Source: Cryptomeria japonica (taxonomy: Eukaryota > Streptophyta > Pinopsida > Cupressales > Cupressaceae). Taken from it: 64,000 nucleotides of DNA. Below the pieces are notes generated by a model, which saw only the letters and a list, made by a program, of their open reading frames with translations, searched no databases and was not told the DNA's origin. The stretch is taken from NCBI RefSeq assembly GCF_030272615.1, contig NC_081414.1, positions 811,931,069-811,995,068 on the forward strand, given 5' to 3'. A program made the position numbers and the translations under genes. Positions 1 to 11,725 of the stretch are shown one piece after another (the first letter of the stretch is position 1; each line of letters begins with the position of its first letter).

Positions 1-37
1 AGTAATTGTAAATTTTCATGTTTGCATATATATGCAG

Positions 38-2958
38 ATTATATTCACATAGTGGATTAGTTTGACATGGATAAGTTGTTAGCTCAGATGCCACGTCCAC
101 CCCCTCCACCTCCACCCCCACCTCCACCCCCTCCACCTCCACCGTCACCTCCACCTCTACCTCCACCTACTCCCAAGGAGTTGAGGGATACCATGAGGAG
201 GAATATTGCTTCCCTCTTGAGAGATATTAGTACCATTAGACATGATCCTCATCCTCCTCCATGACTAATACACCTTGCAGATAGTATGAAAGGTGTTGTC
301 CATTCTATACAAAAACTGGATGGGAAGTTGGATAGATATCGCATGTTGAGAGATTCTATTTTTGCTTATTATTCTGATGGCCTATCTTATAAATAGGTCA
401 ATGAGATGAAAATAAGAAAAAAAATTTAAACTTTTTTTTGTGAACCTGAAAATGGGTGAGGAGATAGATCCGAAAAAGTCACATATATCTATTAGATGGT
501 GTAGGAACCTGCAGATTGTTGCACACTTTAGGGAGCATTGGTGGATGGTATTTGACCATCCACCACACTATAATCATGATGCGTTAATGTATTTTTTGAA
601 AAAAATATGGGCAGAATTTGAATTGGGTAAAAACTCAATTACTTTGACCTCAAATCATTTCAACAGATTAGCCAAGGTATACCAAAGGATAGGCTAGGGG
701 TCAAATTCAGTGATAGAGTTAGAAATCATGTGCATGATTATCCCCTTGTTCCTATTCCCACACCAGTTGTTCCTACACCCATTCATCATCGAGAAGTTGA
801 ATCTTCTCTTAGTTCATTAAGTGCCCTTTCGAGCAATTTGTTAGATCAACTGCACTAGGTGAGGGTTGCCCCCAGCTTAGCACATGTTTGGATGAGTTGT
901 GGGAATGTATGTATGGGTCCATAGAGTGAAGATGCCCCTAGAGGAGATGGTGATTTTGATGATGCTGATGCTTCCCATGGTGGTTATGATGATGCCAAGG
1001 AGGCTGCACATGCGGATGCCATCTCTTCATATGTTGATCTCCTGTGCGCAGATGATGATCAACCTATAGAGGTACAAATTTAGTTATATAATTTATAGTG
1101 TAATATTAATTTCCTTATATGTACACATATGAACCATAACATGAGTCAATTTTTTTGAAAAGAGGATGGATCATACCACATCATTGAGGGGTTGACATCA
1201 TGTTACCTCGATACCTAGAGATGTTGATGCCCCATTTACAATATGCATTAATTTGAAGTACTTATATGCTTACTAATTTATGTACAACTTTGATTCATGT
1301 TCATTTTTTTTTGCAATTGTAGTCTTTTGGATTGTTTGATGGTGCATCACATGTATGCCTTCACCCATCAGTTACTTTGGTTGCACATGGCACACCATAT
1401 GTATGCTTTTCCATGATAAACTTGTAGTCTATATATATAATTTATGTATATACAAGTTTGATTCATGCTTTATCTATGTTGTTCAAGTCCAAACCACTAC
1501 TAGTATTGGTATGGATATGGGATTGAGCCAGATCCAACCGTCAACATTTTCATTTATGACATGCATTAATTTGAAGTGTTTATATGCTTACTAATTTATG
1601 TACAACTCTAATTCATGTTCGTTATTTTTTATAATTGTAGGCTTCTGGATTGTTTGATGGTGCATCACATGTACGCCTTCACCAATCAGTTACTTTGGCT
1701 GCACATGACACACCATATGTATTATTTTATGTGATAAACTTGTAGTCTATATATATAGTTTATAATTTATGTATATACAAGTTTGATTCAGGCTTTATAT
1801 ATATTGTTCAGGTCAATACCACTACCACTATTGGCATGTCTACAGGATTGAGCCAGATGCAACCATTGACATTGTCATTTACGGTATGCATTAATTTGAA
1901 GTGTTTACATGCTTACTAATTTATGTACAACTTTGATTCATGTTCGTTATTTTTTGCAATTATAGGCTTCTAGATTGTTTGATGGTGCATCACATGTATG
2001 CCTTCACCCATCAGTTACTTTGGCTGCACATGACACACCATATGTATGCTTTTATGTGATAAACTTTTAGTCTATATATATACTTTATAATTTATAATTT
2101 ATTTATATAAAGGTTTGATTCATGCTTTATATATATTGTTCAGGTCAATACAACTACCAGTATTGGTATGGCTATGGGATTAAGACAGATGCAAATATCG
2201 ACATTGTCATTTATGGTATGCATTAATTTGAAGTATTTATATGCTTACTAATTTATGTACAACTCTGATTCATGTTCATTATTTTTTCCAATTATAGGCT
2301 TCTAGATTGTTTGATGGTGCATTAGATATACGCCTTCACCCATCAGTTACTTTGGCTACACATGACATACCATATGTATGCTTTTTTTGTGATAAACTTG
2401 TAGTCTATATATATACTTTATAATTTATGTATATACAAGTTTGATTCATGCTTTATATATGTTGTTCAGGTCGATACCACTACCAGTATTGGTATGGCTA
2501 TAGGATTGAGCCTGATGCAACCGTTAACATTGTCATTTGCGGTGATGATTAGAAAAATAATTTTTAATTTGTTTATACTGTGTACCTGGCTTTTATAGGG
2601 ATTATCAAAATTGATGTACAATGTTTTTCTTATAGGAATTGACTACAACCACTTTTCTCATTCATGATAATGGACCTCCACATACCAGTGAGGGTATTGT
2701 AGAGCATGGTTGTATGGTAATGTATTTTAAATTTTTAGTATTTAATTACTTTATAAGTGAATTATGCAAGTAACTTCTTCTTATGTTAAATATTATTCTC
2801 ATGTAAAATATTTTAATAATGTATAGGAGGGTGGAGACACTAATACTGCACACACATCAGATGGTGCATCTTAGGACCATGTGCAGCAGGATGATTCATC
2901 TCAGCCACCTTCACATGGGGTGAAGAGGACTACAGATGAGATGTATGAGAGTTCTTAG
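38..2958 (+). pseudogene. Decayed multi-exon plus-strand gene of the outer two-gene unit (product unknown)
   Basis: I do not recognise the product. After a 'tatatgcag' acceptor, an ATG at 67 opens a protein with a long proline run (from a CCA/CCT repeat near 98-165). The frame passes a TGA at 262-264 and reaches a TAG just before a GT (397), as if an exon-end CAG had mutated. A second exon (about 440-1071) has a block rich in W, H and F, a one-base frameshift near 685, and an acidic D-rich end followed by a GT donor. An exon near 1166-1239, four repeated exon pairs (1323-2541), an 81-nt exon (2636-2716) and a last exon from 2827 follow. The last reads past a TAG at 2872 to a TAG at 2956. It converges on the minus-strand transposase-like gene, as in two-gene DNA transposons, which is inference. 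The 5' end may lie left of the window. Confidence 0.5.
1245..2541 (+). repeat. Four tandem copies of an intron-plus-two-exon unit
   Basis: The anchor 'gcattaatttgaag' recurs at 1245, 1563, 1889 and 2220, giving periods of 318, 326 and 331 bp. Each unit holds exon A (1323-1400, 1641-1718, 1966-2043, 2298-2375; always 78 nt) and exon B (1487-1558, 1812-1883, 2144-2215, 2470-2541; always 72 nt). Introns mostly run from GT to AG. In copy 1 the exon B acceptor reads AA and its donor reads GA. Both exons are phase 0, so each copy adds 50 residues. None of the eight exons contains a stop. Exon A carries a GASHVCLHPSVTL-like segment and exon B a TTTSIGMAMGLSQMQ-like segment. Confidence 0.85.
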
Positions 2959-3551
2959 CTTATATATTTTAGATCATGTCATTTTATTGTATTATGTAAT
3001 TTTTATGATGACACTTGTTATGTTATCCTAGGACTTGTTATTATGTTATTTCAACTTGTTATTATGTCATTTTCTTGTTATTATTTTTTCAGGACTTGTT
3101 ATTATGTCATTAGGACTTATTATGTGATTATATATAGAACTTTTTATTATTTCATTTCCTTGATATTACCATATCAGGTCTTGTTATGTGATTTGGTACC
3201 CTCTAGTGATTATATATGATCAATTGTTATGTGATTTGGTGCCCTCTAGTGATTATATATGATATGTTTATGACTTTATATTTTAACATTGTGATTAATC
3301 ATCTTATAGTGCAACAATTTATAATTTAATAAAATAATTATATCATAAAAAATTAGAATGATTGTAAAACAATTACAATGTGCACAAAATAACATTAAGA
3401 AGAAGATAACTAATACAATGTTGTTTATGAAACCAAAATTCTATCAAATGTACACAAATACAATGTTAAAGAGACAAAGAAAAAAATTATCATAATTAAA
3501 TATAAAAGAGTTGACACAATTAACACAAACTTACATGCATATAAATTTGAT
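2959..3551. other. AT-rich spacer between two convergent genes
   Basis: No coding signal is seen. The first part has short degenerate repeats of 'acttgttattatgtcatt' (about 2999-3180) and a partly duplicated 'gtgatttggtgccctctagtgatt'-type segment, of which two versions lie near 3187-3260. It separates the ends of the plus-strand gene and the minus-strand transposase-like gene and probably holds both 3' ends. Confidence 0.5.
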
Positions 3552-3597
3552 TCAACCTAATGTACCATCTGCATCCTCTCTCTTCTACAATGCATTT
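3552..3597 (-). pseudogene. Stranded 3' end of the transposase-like gene
   Basis: When E1 and one copy of its target duplication are removed, the minus-strand frame ending at 49551 continues here without a shift: glutamate-rich codons, then D-A-L, a TAG (3585-3587), then K-R-E-D-A-D-G-T-L-G and a TGA (3552-3554). The continuous frame is the evidence that these 46 bases are the other side of the break. Whether TAG or TGA was the original stop is unclear. Confidence 0.6.
3593..3597. repeat. Left target-site duplication of E1 (cattt)
   Basis: 'cattt' lies directly before the TGTTGG start of the E1 5' LTR. 'catct' follows the E1 3' LTR at 49551-49555. Four of five bases match, as expected for an old insertion. 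Confidence 0.6.
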
Positions 3598-4669
3598 TGT
3601 TGGCTTGATGATGATTATAATGGATGAATTCATGTGTTGTCATTGATGGAACATGTATATACACACATATGTTCACATTAGTATAGACAAACAGGTATTA
3701 CTTCTAAAGTTACTTGTATTGCAACTGATATTGTTAAGATGGTTTAGAAGGTGTCTGACTGATATATGTACTCAACCAGTATATGAATAAATGGCTTGAC
3801 ACCAACTTGGAGATTCAACAAAAACCATTAAAGAAGTGAATGGAGGACAATCAGTTTATGTGTTGATAGTGGTTAACTCCAATCCAGTATCAATGTTACA
3901 ACTAGTATTCATTGATTGTGTGACGAGTTATCACTGATCGTGATGAGTTACCCCTAACCAACATTTTGACATCAATTTATGATGAGTTATGTTTGATTGT
4001 CCAAATACACTGCACCTAGGTAATTGTGATATGCTTTCTAAGCCGACATGAAATCTAGTGTCTATATAATGATGACAACATGAGATGAGACGATGCAAGA
4101 TAGAAGTTGAAGGCATTGCAGAATATGTTGGTGATGAAATTGGTGATGCAGGTTTGAGCGAGTAGAAGAGGATCTATTCAAGCAAGTTGTGGTACTATTA
4201 GATCACACCACTTGTTGTTTTCTAATCACTACAATGGTTAAATCCCCTAATCGGGTAAGGTCTAACAAAGTGATCCATTAGTTTGGATTCATAAATCCTC
4301 TACCAGGGTTACTCCTAATAGGGTACTACCTTTAACAGGATATAGCTCCTAACAGAGCTTTGGGATCTTTAACAAGATTTTCTCCTAGTAGAGCATTTTT
4401 GTAGACCCTAACTGGTTAGTTATCTATTACTATAGTTAGTTAACTTGTGAGTCCCATCTCACCGTGGTTTTTCCCATTTAGGTTTTCCACATATAAAAAC
4501 TTGTGTTATGGTGGATGTTTTACTTATTGTGGATGCTTTAATATCTTTTTTGATTGCATGCATAGTGTTTAGTAAACTTGTTAAGTATCTCAACCGGTTA
4601 GTGTTTAAAGTGTTATTGTTCTTAATGTTATTGATTCACGCCCCCTCTCAGTGGTTTATAAGTCTACCA
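3598..4669 (+). repeat. E1 5' LTR
   Basis: It starts TGTTGGCTTGATG and ends TCTACCA, 1072 bp. The same sequence recurs as 8354-9287 plus 49404-49550 (1081 bp once A is removed). The tail 'cccctctcagtggtttataa' resembles that of E3 and, less closely, D. The middle carries phrases such as 'cctaacaggg' and 'ttaaccggtt' shared with D and E3. Confidence 0.85.
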
Positions 4670-4671
4670 AT

Positions 4672-4684
4672 TGGTATCAAATCC
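4672..4684 (+). other. E1 primer-binding site, tRNA-iMet type, degenerate
   Basis: 'tggtatcaaatcc' follows the LTR after two bases. The plant Ty1/copia-type consensus is TGGTATCAGAGCC, so this copy has two mismatches. D has the exact consensus. Confidence 0.75.
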
Positions 4685-4731
4685 TAACTTCTTTAAGGCT
4701 TAATCACTTGGAAGGAAACCCTAAAGCCACC

Positions 4732-6027
4732 ATGGGGGATATGAGCTACTTAGAGATGGCTAGAGTGCTTGATGCTACCAAGGAAGAGCTTGAAACCCTA
4801 AGGATCATATTTAAAGATTCACAAGTCAAATGGAGAGAGATGACTAAACAACTATTGGAGATATCTGATAATAGTTCTTCAAATGAAGATAACATTGACG
4901 CATTAGCTGAAGAAGTTGAAAAACTGAATGGTGAAAAGCTAAATCTAAGAAGAGAGTTAGAAGCCCTAACTATCTGCATGAGCCAAGAGTTGGAAGCTGG
5001 GAGGGCAACTGAAGACCTTGTCAAAGAAAGAGATCATGATATTGCTAAGATCAAACAAGAGACTACAACTTTGCATGAGCATTGGCATGTTGAAAAACAA
5101 GAAAAAGAGGCTTCATAGCTAGATCTTGAAATGGCATCATCCCTAACAGAGACTCTTACAAAACACAAATAAGATCTTACGAGAGAAATGATAGAGACTA
5201 ATGGAAAGCTAGAAAATTTAAATAAAAGTTCTTCTATGTTGGATGAGTAGATACAATCTTAGAGGATGAAAGGAGATACATCTGGACTAGGCTTTAACAC
5301 ATATAAGAAAGGAGAGTCTTTTGGAACAAAGAGCAACACTCACAAGGACAAAAATGCTCCTAAGGCTAACAAGCCTACTGGTAAGAGAGTTTTTAAACAT
5401 GTTTGATTTGTCTATCTTAAACCAGGACATATTACAAATGTATGTAGAAACATACCCAATGAGAATACAGGCTACAATGCAAATACTAGGTATGCATCTA
5501 GAAGATTTGAAGGTCATTGTTTCACATGCAACGTGTATGGACATAGATCAGGTGAATGCATATATGGAGCTAATAATATAGTACCTCACATGAATCCAAG
5601 ACCAAATGGTAACATAATGATAATCTATGACAATTAGGGAAACATGAACTGGCAGAAACCCTATGTCAACTGGTTTAGTCCATTTTAGATGGAAAAGGTA
5701 ACTAATGTCATTTGCACCATTTGTAACAAGCATGGTCATGTGGCTATGAATTGTAGAAGGAGAACTGGAAGAGGTAGTGCAAGACCTTGGAGATCATCTG
5801 GAATAGCCTACTATCATTGTCATAAACCGGGACACATAGAAAAGTTTTGTAGAACTAGTAAGAACAAACTGGTTAATCATACTGTAGACCAGAAGGGTAA
5901 GAAGAAGGTAAATTTTGAGGAAACCAAAGAAGAGATGAACCAAATCTGGAAAAAGAAGATTGATGATATGCCTGCACAAGAACCCAATCCTTCACCTAGT
6001 GTGGAGAATTTTGCACAAGTGAATTAA
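4732..6027 (+). pseudogene. E1 gag-like protein: coiled coil plus CCHC zinc knuckles, broken by stops
   Basis: Gag would form the particle that packages element RNA. The ATG (MGDMSYLEM) matches the starts in D (27692) and E3 (58687), so I prefer it to the upstream ATG at 4651 in the LTR/primer region. The first 130 residues are heptad-like and rich in E, K and L (EELETL, LLEIS, EKLNGEKLNLRRELEAL). The C-terminal half has knuckle remnants near 5425, 5520, 5713-5755 (CTICNKHGHVAMNC, intact CX2CX4HX4C) and 5812-5850 (CHKPGHIEKFC type), followed by a charged tail. In-frame TAG/TAA/TGA codons occur at about 5116, 5170, 5248, 5263, 5404, 5635 and 5686; downstream coding quality in the same frame persists. 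Not functional as it stands. Confidence 0.75.
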
Positions 6028-6299
6028 GCATTTTCAATAGGGCTAAGGGGACAATAGTGGTAAATCTACTTCCAGACCCCTTGAAAGATGAGTGGTAAGA
6101 AATCTTGCATTTTTGAGTCATCCTATGAGAGATCTTGATATCTTTTTCTATCGTTAGTTTGTCAACCATTTTTACACCTGTTAAAATTGAATGTATCGTT
6201 AAGCGGTGTATTAGGGTTAGTAACCCTATCAGTCGACTAATTAATGTAGTAGGTAAAAAAAGATAAAAGCAAATTTTTAATATGTTATTTTTACCCTAA
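6028..6299 (+). other. E1 region between gag and second ORF
   Basis: The first bases resemble the D sequence after gag ('gggg..caaatggtaaa' and 'gaccttaacc' type phrases). No ORF is visible. In D and E3 about 1.9 kb of additional second-ORF coding lies here, so a deletion junction probably falls near 6250-6300. Confidence 0.4.
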
Positions 6300-7159
6300 A
6301 TGCATTTGAAAGAGAATTATTGAGCACTTGCAGAGTGAAGAGAGGTTTGATAATGTTAAAGAATGTTTTGATTCATTTGATGAAGATCAAAAGGAACATA
6401 TTGTTCAATAGGTAATTGACCATTTGTTGCATTACAATCGATTACCTCATGATCTTAAGAATAAAATTTCTGATTCTTTATATTCTATTCTTTTGAATAA
6501 GTGGGAAGAAGCTGTGAAGAACGAACAAGAAATTATTGATGATGTATTTATTCAATATTTTTGTGATTTGTCTAAGGATGAGTTAATTGCATTGCTTGAT
6601 AATTAAAAAATACAATTTTCTTTTAAGTCAAGGAGATTAAGGTTAATAAGTGGAAAGATGCAATCTGTTGAAGTTGAGACTCATGAGATAGCAAGGAAAA
6701 TTCAGACAATGCATAAAGAGATAGAGTCCCAACTGGCTAATGAACAAGATATTGTGGAAAGACTGGAAATGGATGAGGAAGAAATATTACAAGATAATAT
6801 TGTCTATCCTATCAAGAAGAAGGATGACACTACTTCCCAACTGATGATTTTTGTTGATGATGTACTAGATATAATTGATTTGTCTAGGAATATTATTGAA
6901 CCAAATAAGAAGCCACTGAAGATTTCACTTGTTAAAGAAGTGGAAGTACTAGCTATTCAACCAAGTGTTGATATTCCACCTCCACTCGTAAAAGATCAGC
7001 AAATGAAAACACAAATTCCACTGGTTTGACAGGCTACCTAGGAGAAACCTATTGAAATAGTTGCAGAGAAGTCCTCTAAATAGGAAAAGGAGAAAGAGCA
7101 AGAGACAACTGAGAAGGAGAAATTTGCTAAACCTGAAAAGGCATTAGTCAAGCAGTAGA

Positions 7160-7241
<82 letters not shown>

Positions 7242-8082
7242 CTCATTAGGAATCAAAGGGCCTATAGATTTGACAATATGCATGCATAGGAATTAATGGA
7301 GTTTGCAACTATGATGCAATCCGGAGCTCAGAAGAAGAGGCTTAAGGAACAGAGGAAGGAAGCAGAAACTATCCAAATTGTTGTAGAAATTTTGTCAAGT
7401 CTTCTATTGGAGACTGCTATAGGGAACTTCTCAGCTCCTATTGGCAAGCTTGGCCAGTTGGTTGTTGATGCCTCTGACCAACTCAAGTCCCTTGAGGAAG
7501 AAACTCAAACTTTTGCAGAGAATAATTACAGGAAGAAAAGAGAAGAACAAATAATGAAAGATATTGATACAGGGAGGATTGCTTTATCCCTAAACAAAGA
7601 CCTTTTTTGGAAAGCTATGGAGACAAGAGGCAAAATTATGGCCTACACATCCAATGTTTGATTTTTCTATATTGACTTGATTCAAAGGCGAACATAGACT
7701 GAACAAGAACTAGAAAATATATGTAATGCCTACATACCTTTATAGGATTCAGCCTTAATTATTTGGAAAAATGGTTGACGATTTCCAAAATCGGTTAGAT
7801 ATGTATGATTTTGAATAGGCAAAGAGAGTCCGATCCCTGAAGGAGTTAAAGAATTTATTAAGACCTAAAATGGACATCTTTCAAAGAGCTTATAAGAATG
7901 CACAAGCGGTTTGGGCTACTCCAGAGATGAGTACAGTTGATGCAATAGAAGAATTTTCTACAGAGGTCATGACTACCATAGAGCTCAATGAAACCATACT
8001 TGAGACATGGGAAAATGATTTTTCTCAAATGAAGCTTACTTTCAGTGACATTTTCTTGAGAATTTCAATGAATACTCCTTGA
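6300..8082 (+). pseudogene. E1 second ORF (C-terminal part), charged coiled-coil protein of unknown function
   Basis: No known retrotransposon enzyme domain is seen. Pieces (6424-6606, 6658-7029, 7296-7661, 7870-8082) align by eye with D and E3: a segment with NKWEEAVKNEQEIIDDVF, a charged linker, a GIKGPIDL motif after the Asp run, a KKRLKEQRKEAETIQ helix, an LLLETA...GKLGQLVVDASDQ helix, and a final ETWENDFSQMKLTF-type tail. Frames change between pieces (near 7265 and 7670), and TAG/TGA codons interrupt at about 6409, 7027, 7036 and 7081. Predicted to be coiled coil; role unknown. The N-terminal half present in D and E3 is missing. Confidence 0.6.
7160..7241 (+). repeat. GAT trinucleotide repeat (poly-Asp)
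   Basis: About 27 GAT units encode an aspartate run in the second ORF of E1. E3 has only a short acidic run at the same place, so the tract expanded in this copy. Confidence 0.9.
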
Positions 8083-8353
8083 TAAAGACTTTTAAGTTTT
8101 TGTATATGTAAACTTTTAATGCAAATTTTGCTATATATATATATATTACTTTTCAATTTAGCATTGTTGTCAAATTGGGAGTAGAAATATGCATGTGTGT
8201 TGTGAAAATTTTGTATGTATTGAAGGAGTAAAGTAAAAATTAAGGGGGGGTATGTCTTGTAATATGTTTGTTGTACATTTCCTTTTTATAAGCACACTTA
8301 GTTGTACAGTTGAAATTTTTTTAAGTGTTGCCATCAATGCCAAAGGCGGAGAT
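8083..8353 (+). other. E1 3' untranslated region and polypurine tract
   Basis: T-rich sequence ends in 'gccatcaatgccaaaggcgg' and 'agat' directly before the 3' LTR. D has 'gccatcaatgccaaaggggg' plus 'agat' in the same place, so 8343-8353 is the plus-strand primer, with one G-to-C change. Confidence 0.7.
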
Positions 8354-9287
8354 TGTTAGCTTCATGATGATTGTAATGGATGACTTCATGTGTTCTCATT
8401 CATGGAACATGTATATACACACATATGTTCACATTAGTTTAGAAAAACCATAATTACTTCTAAAGTTACTTATATTGCAATCGGTATTGTTAAGATGGTT
8501 TAGAAGGTGTCTAACCGATATATGTAGAAATGGCTTGACACGAACTTGGAGATTCAATGAAAACCATCAAAGAAGTGAATGGATGACAATCAGTTTATGT
8601 GTTGATAGTAGTTAACTCCAAACCGCTATCAGTGTTCCAACCGGTATTTATTGATTGTGTGATGAGTTATCACTAGTAGTGATGAGTTACCCCTAATGAA
8701 CATTTTGGCAGCAATTTCTTATGAGTTATGTTTGATTGTCCAGATACACTGCACCTAGGTAATTGTGATATGATTTGTAAGCCGGCATTAAATCTAGTGT
8801 CTTTATAATGATGATAACATGAGATGAGATGATGTGAGATAGAAGTTGAAGGCATTGTAGAATATATTGATGATAAAGTTGGTGATGTCATTTTGAGCGA
8901 GCAGAAGAGGATCTATTCAAGCAAGTTGTGCTACTAATAGATCACACCACCTATTGTTTTCTAATCACTACAATAGTCAAATCCCCTAACTGAGTAAGCT
9001 CTACCAAGCTTCATTGTACAAATCCTCTAAGAAGGTGATCCATTAGTTTGGATTCATAAATCCTCTACCGAGGTTACTCCTAACATGGTACTACCTTTAA
9101 CAGGGTATAGCTCCTAACAAAGCTTTGGGATATTTAACAAGATTCAATCCTAGCAGAGCATTTTTATAGACCCTAACCAGTTAGTTATCTATTACTGCGT
9201 ATAGTTAAATTGTGAGTCTCATCTCACTGTGGTTTTTCCCATTTGGGTTTTCCACATATAAACACTTGTGTCATGGTGAATGCTTTA
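8354..9287 (+). repeat. E1 3' LTR, left part
   Basis: It starts TGTTAGCTTCATGATG and follows the 5' LTR collinearly to 'gaatgcttta' at 9287, where element A begins. The copy resumes at 49404. 'cttta' at 9283-9287 is the target duplication of A. Confidence 0.85.
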
Positions 9288-10507
9288 TGTAGACACCTAA
9301 AAATGTCTCATTGATCATGTACCAATTATTCCTCTAATTGATTAAATAATTCTTTAATTCTTTAATTAAGTTAATTACTCATATTCTTCTAATTCCATAT
9401 TTCCTCATCATCTTACTAATTATTCTATTTCTTAATCTTTCATCATTTAATCATTTTAACCATTTTCTATTAATTAAATATTTATTATTTAAATAAATTA
9501 ATTCTCAATTTCTATCTTTGATAATCTAATCATCAACCCTTTTCTAAATATTAATTAAATATTTATTATTTAATTAATTATGATTTAATCCTTTAATTCA
9601 AATAATCTTTATTATTTAATTAAAGTCCATTTCTAGCATAATTAAATAATTTCTTTAAATTATTTAATTAACTAATTAATTCTTCTAGTTCTTCAGATTC
9701 TAATTTCATTTAGTTTCTTATTTCTTCTAATTTCTTCCAAATTCAAATACATGTGCATGATTTCAAAAACCAAATTGAAAATCAAATTCAAGTTCTAAAT
9801 ATATTCAAATACTAAATTGAATTAAAATAAATTCAATTATTTGAATAAATATCATGCAAAGATTAAATTGAAAATCTAAGTCTAAATGCAAGCAGATGCT
9901 AAATTAATTAATTAAATCATTTATCTCTCCAATCTCTATTTCCATCTTTTAGTTAGCTTTTTCTAAATTAAGCTTTCTTTGTCATCTTGTTTGTTTCCTC
10001 CAATCATTCTTTTTCTTCCTTTAGTTAGCTTTTTCTCATCCAGTTGACTCATTTAATCTATTCAATCTATTTTGTTTCACTCCTACAATCAGTAATTCAA
10101 CTATCAATTTTCATTTGAGCTCACTTGAGTTCCACCTCTTGATCAATCTATTCCACCTTTTAATCAATCTTCTCCAAAAATCTATAAATTGAGCATTCAA
10201 TCTCCATTTTCAATCCTCCTCAATCTTGGACAATTACTCTGGATCAGGAAATTTGAATCTTTGTGTCACTTGTAGGTTACCAGCGCAATACGTAAGAGCT
10301 AGCATACTACAGAGAAGAGAAGAGCAATGGAAATTATATGTAGCCATGGAATAGGGAGTCTTTAAATGATTTCATTTATAATTCCTATTTGTTTGATATT
10401 GCATTATTTCATTGTTTGTTTGTTAGAATTCTTTGATTAGATAGGGATTTATGATTTCCCTTTATTTCTAATTGATATTTCAATAAGATGAATTTTACAT
10501 GCACCCA
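9288..10507 (+). repeat. Element A 5' LTR
   Basis: It starts TGTAGACACC and ends TGCACCCA, 1220 bp, matching 48138-49398. It is very AT-rich, with repeated 'ttaattaaatatttattatt' blocks near 9340-9670. Differences from the 3' copy include small indels in that part. Confidence 0.9.
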
Positions 10508-10510
10508 TTT

Positions 10511-10529
10511 TGGTGAGCTCGACGTGAAC
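10511..10529 (+). other. Element A primer-binding site, tRNA-Trp type
   Basis: 'tggtgagctcgacgtgaac' starts three bases after the LTR. Plant tRNA-Trp, as I recall it, ends GTCGGGTTCACCA, whose complement starts TGGTGAACCCGAC. This copy differs at two positions in that stretch; element C matches it exactly. Confidence 0.65.
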
Positions 10530-10935
10530 AACAGCTAATTACCTTCTCTATTCTTTGTGTAATTTTTGCAGGTCATACGGATATTTCATTTTTTTTATAG
10601 ATTTTGCATGAATTTCAAGAATAGATTTTTTGTCACACAATCGGGGTTACATCTTCACACAATCACATAGACAGCGCTACGCATTCGACCCCTCGGGGTT
10701 ACCCATTTTATCTGATAGGATCACGCAATCGGCCTTTCCAGGTCACACAATCGGCCTTTCTAGATTACGCATTTGCAACAAAAATTGTTGTTTGATTGTT
10801 TTTATTTTCATATCCTTTCCATTCTCTGATCTATTTAATTATTTCTAATAGTGAGTAAATATGGAATCGGATTACTTCTATTGCATGATTTTATTATAAT
10901 AGTTTATGATACGAAATGTATAATTCGGGATTTCA

Positions 10936-11160
10936 GGTGCTAGAAGGATAAAGGAACAAAGAAGACAGGCCAAATGCTATCAAAGGGTTCTCCAAGCAGA
11001 AAAGCAAATACAAGATTCAGAAGATCAACTAGCCTTTGATAGATATAACAACTTAGTTATTTCTTATCAAGTTAAATATGATCTAATGAATATTGAATGG
11101 ATGATGAGAGATTTGGCTAGAGCCTCACAATTGGTTTTGCAGGTTTCTGATCAGGTTTAG
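10936..11160 (+). pseudogene. Small charged ORF remnant in the leader of A
   Basis: The segment reads openly from a 'ttcaggtgct' junction to a TAG at 11158 with no ATG at its start. It is helix-rich and charged (RRIKEQRRQAK, DSEDQLAFDRYNN, MRDLARASQ). The composition looks like protein rather than random AT-rich sequence. It could be a coiled-coil exon of the extra upstream ORF. Function unknown. Confidence 0.35.
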
Positions 11161-11460
11161 CTTTATTTTATTTTTTAGTTGTTAACTTTTTTTATCTGCC
11201 TATCTGTCACGCAATCACCCTATTAGTATTATGCAATCCATCTATTATCGTCACGCATTCAGGCTATCAGGATCACACATATGCTATGTTATGTTCACGT
11301 ATTTGGTCTATCATTGTCACACAATTGCGCAAGTATTGTCACGCATTTGCCTCTATCAAAAATTGGTTTTCTATCTTTTATTGATTTGATTTTACTACTA
11401 ATCTCCTATTTATAGTCTGTGGCAAATTTACAGAAAGGATCAGATTAGTATTAGATCAAT

Positions 11461-11725
11461 TGCATGCATAATATCACACTTCATCTTTTGGTGCTTAAAA
11501 TCAACAACAGTTAAAATGGACATGCATGCATAATCTCACACTTCATTGTTTGGTGCTTAAAATTAACATTGGCTAAAATTGACATGCATATATCTCACAC
11601 TTTGTCTTTTGGGGCTTAAAATCAACAAATGGTTAAAATTGACATGCATGCCTTCATATTTCAATTTGGTGTTTAAAATGGACATGCACATGCGTATTCA
11701 ACACCTCAATTTGGGCTATAAAATG
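11461..11725 (+). repeat. Tandem repeat of about 61 bp in the leader of A, four to five copies
   Basis: Units start at about 11461, 11521, 11581, 11641 and 11682. Each has 'gacatgcatgcat', 'tctcacacttca', 'tttggtgcttaaaat' and 'caacaa' in the same order, with increasing divergence to the right. Confidence 0.75.

Noticed and set aside
4651-4731. Upstream ATG at 4651 as the gag start of E1
   Set aside because: It lies in the LTR end and primer site; the homologous MGD/MGE start at 4732 is shared with D and E3.
7038-7283. Minus-strand poly-Ser ORF
   Set aside because: Antisense of the GAT repeat in E1.
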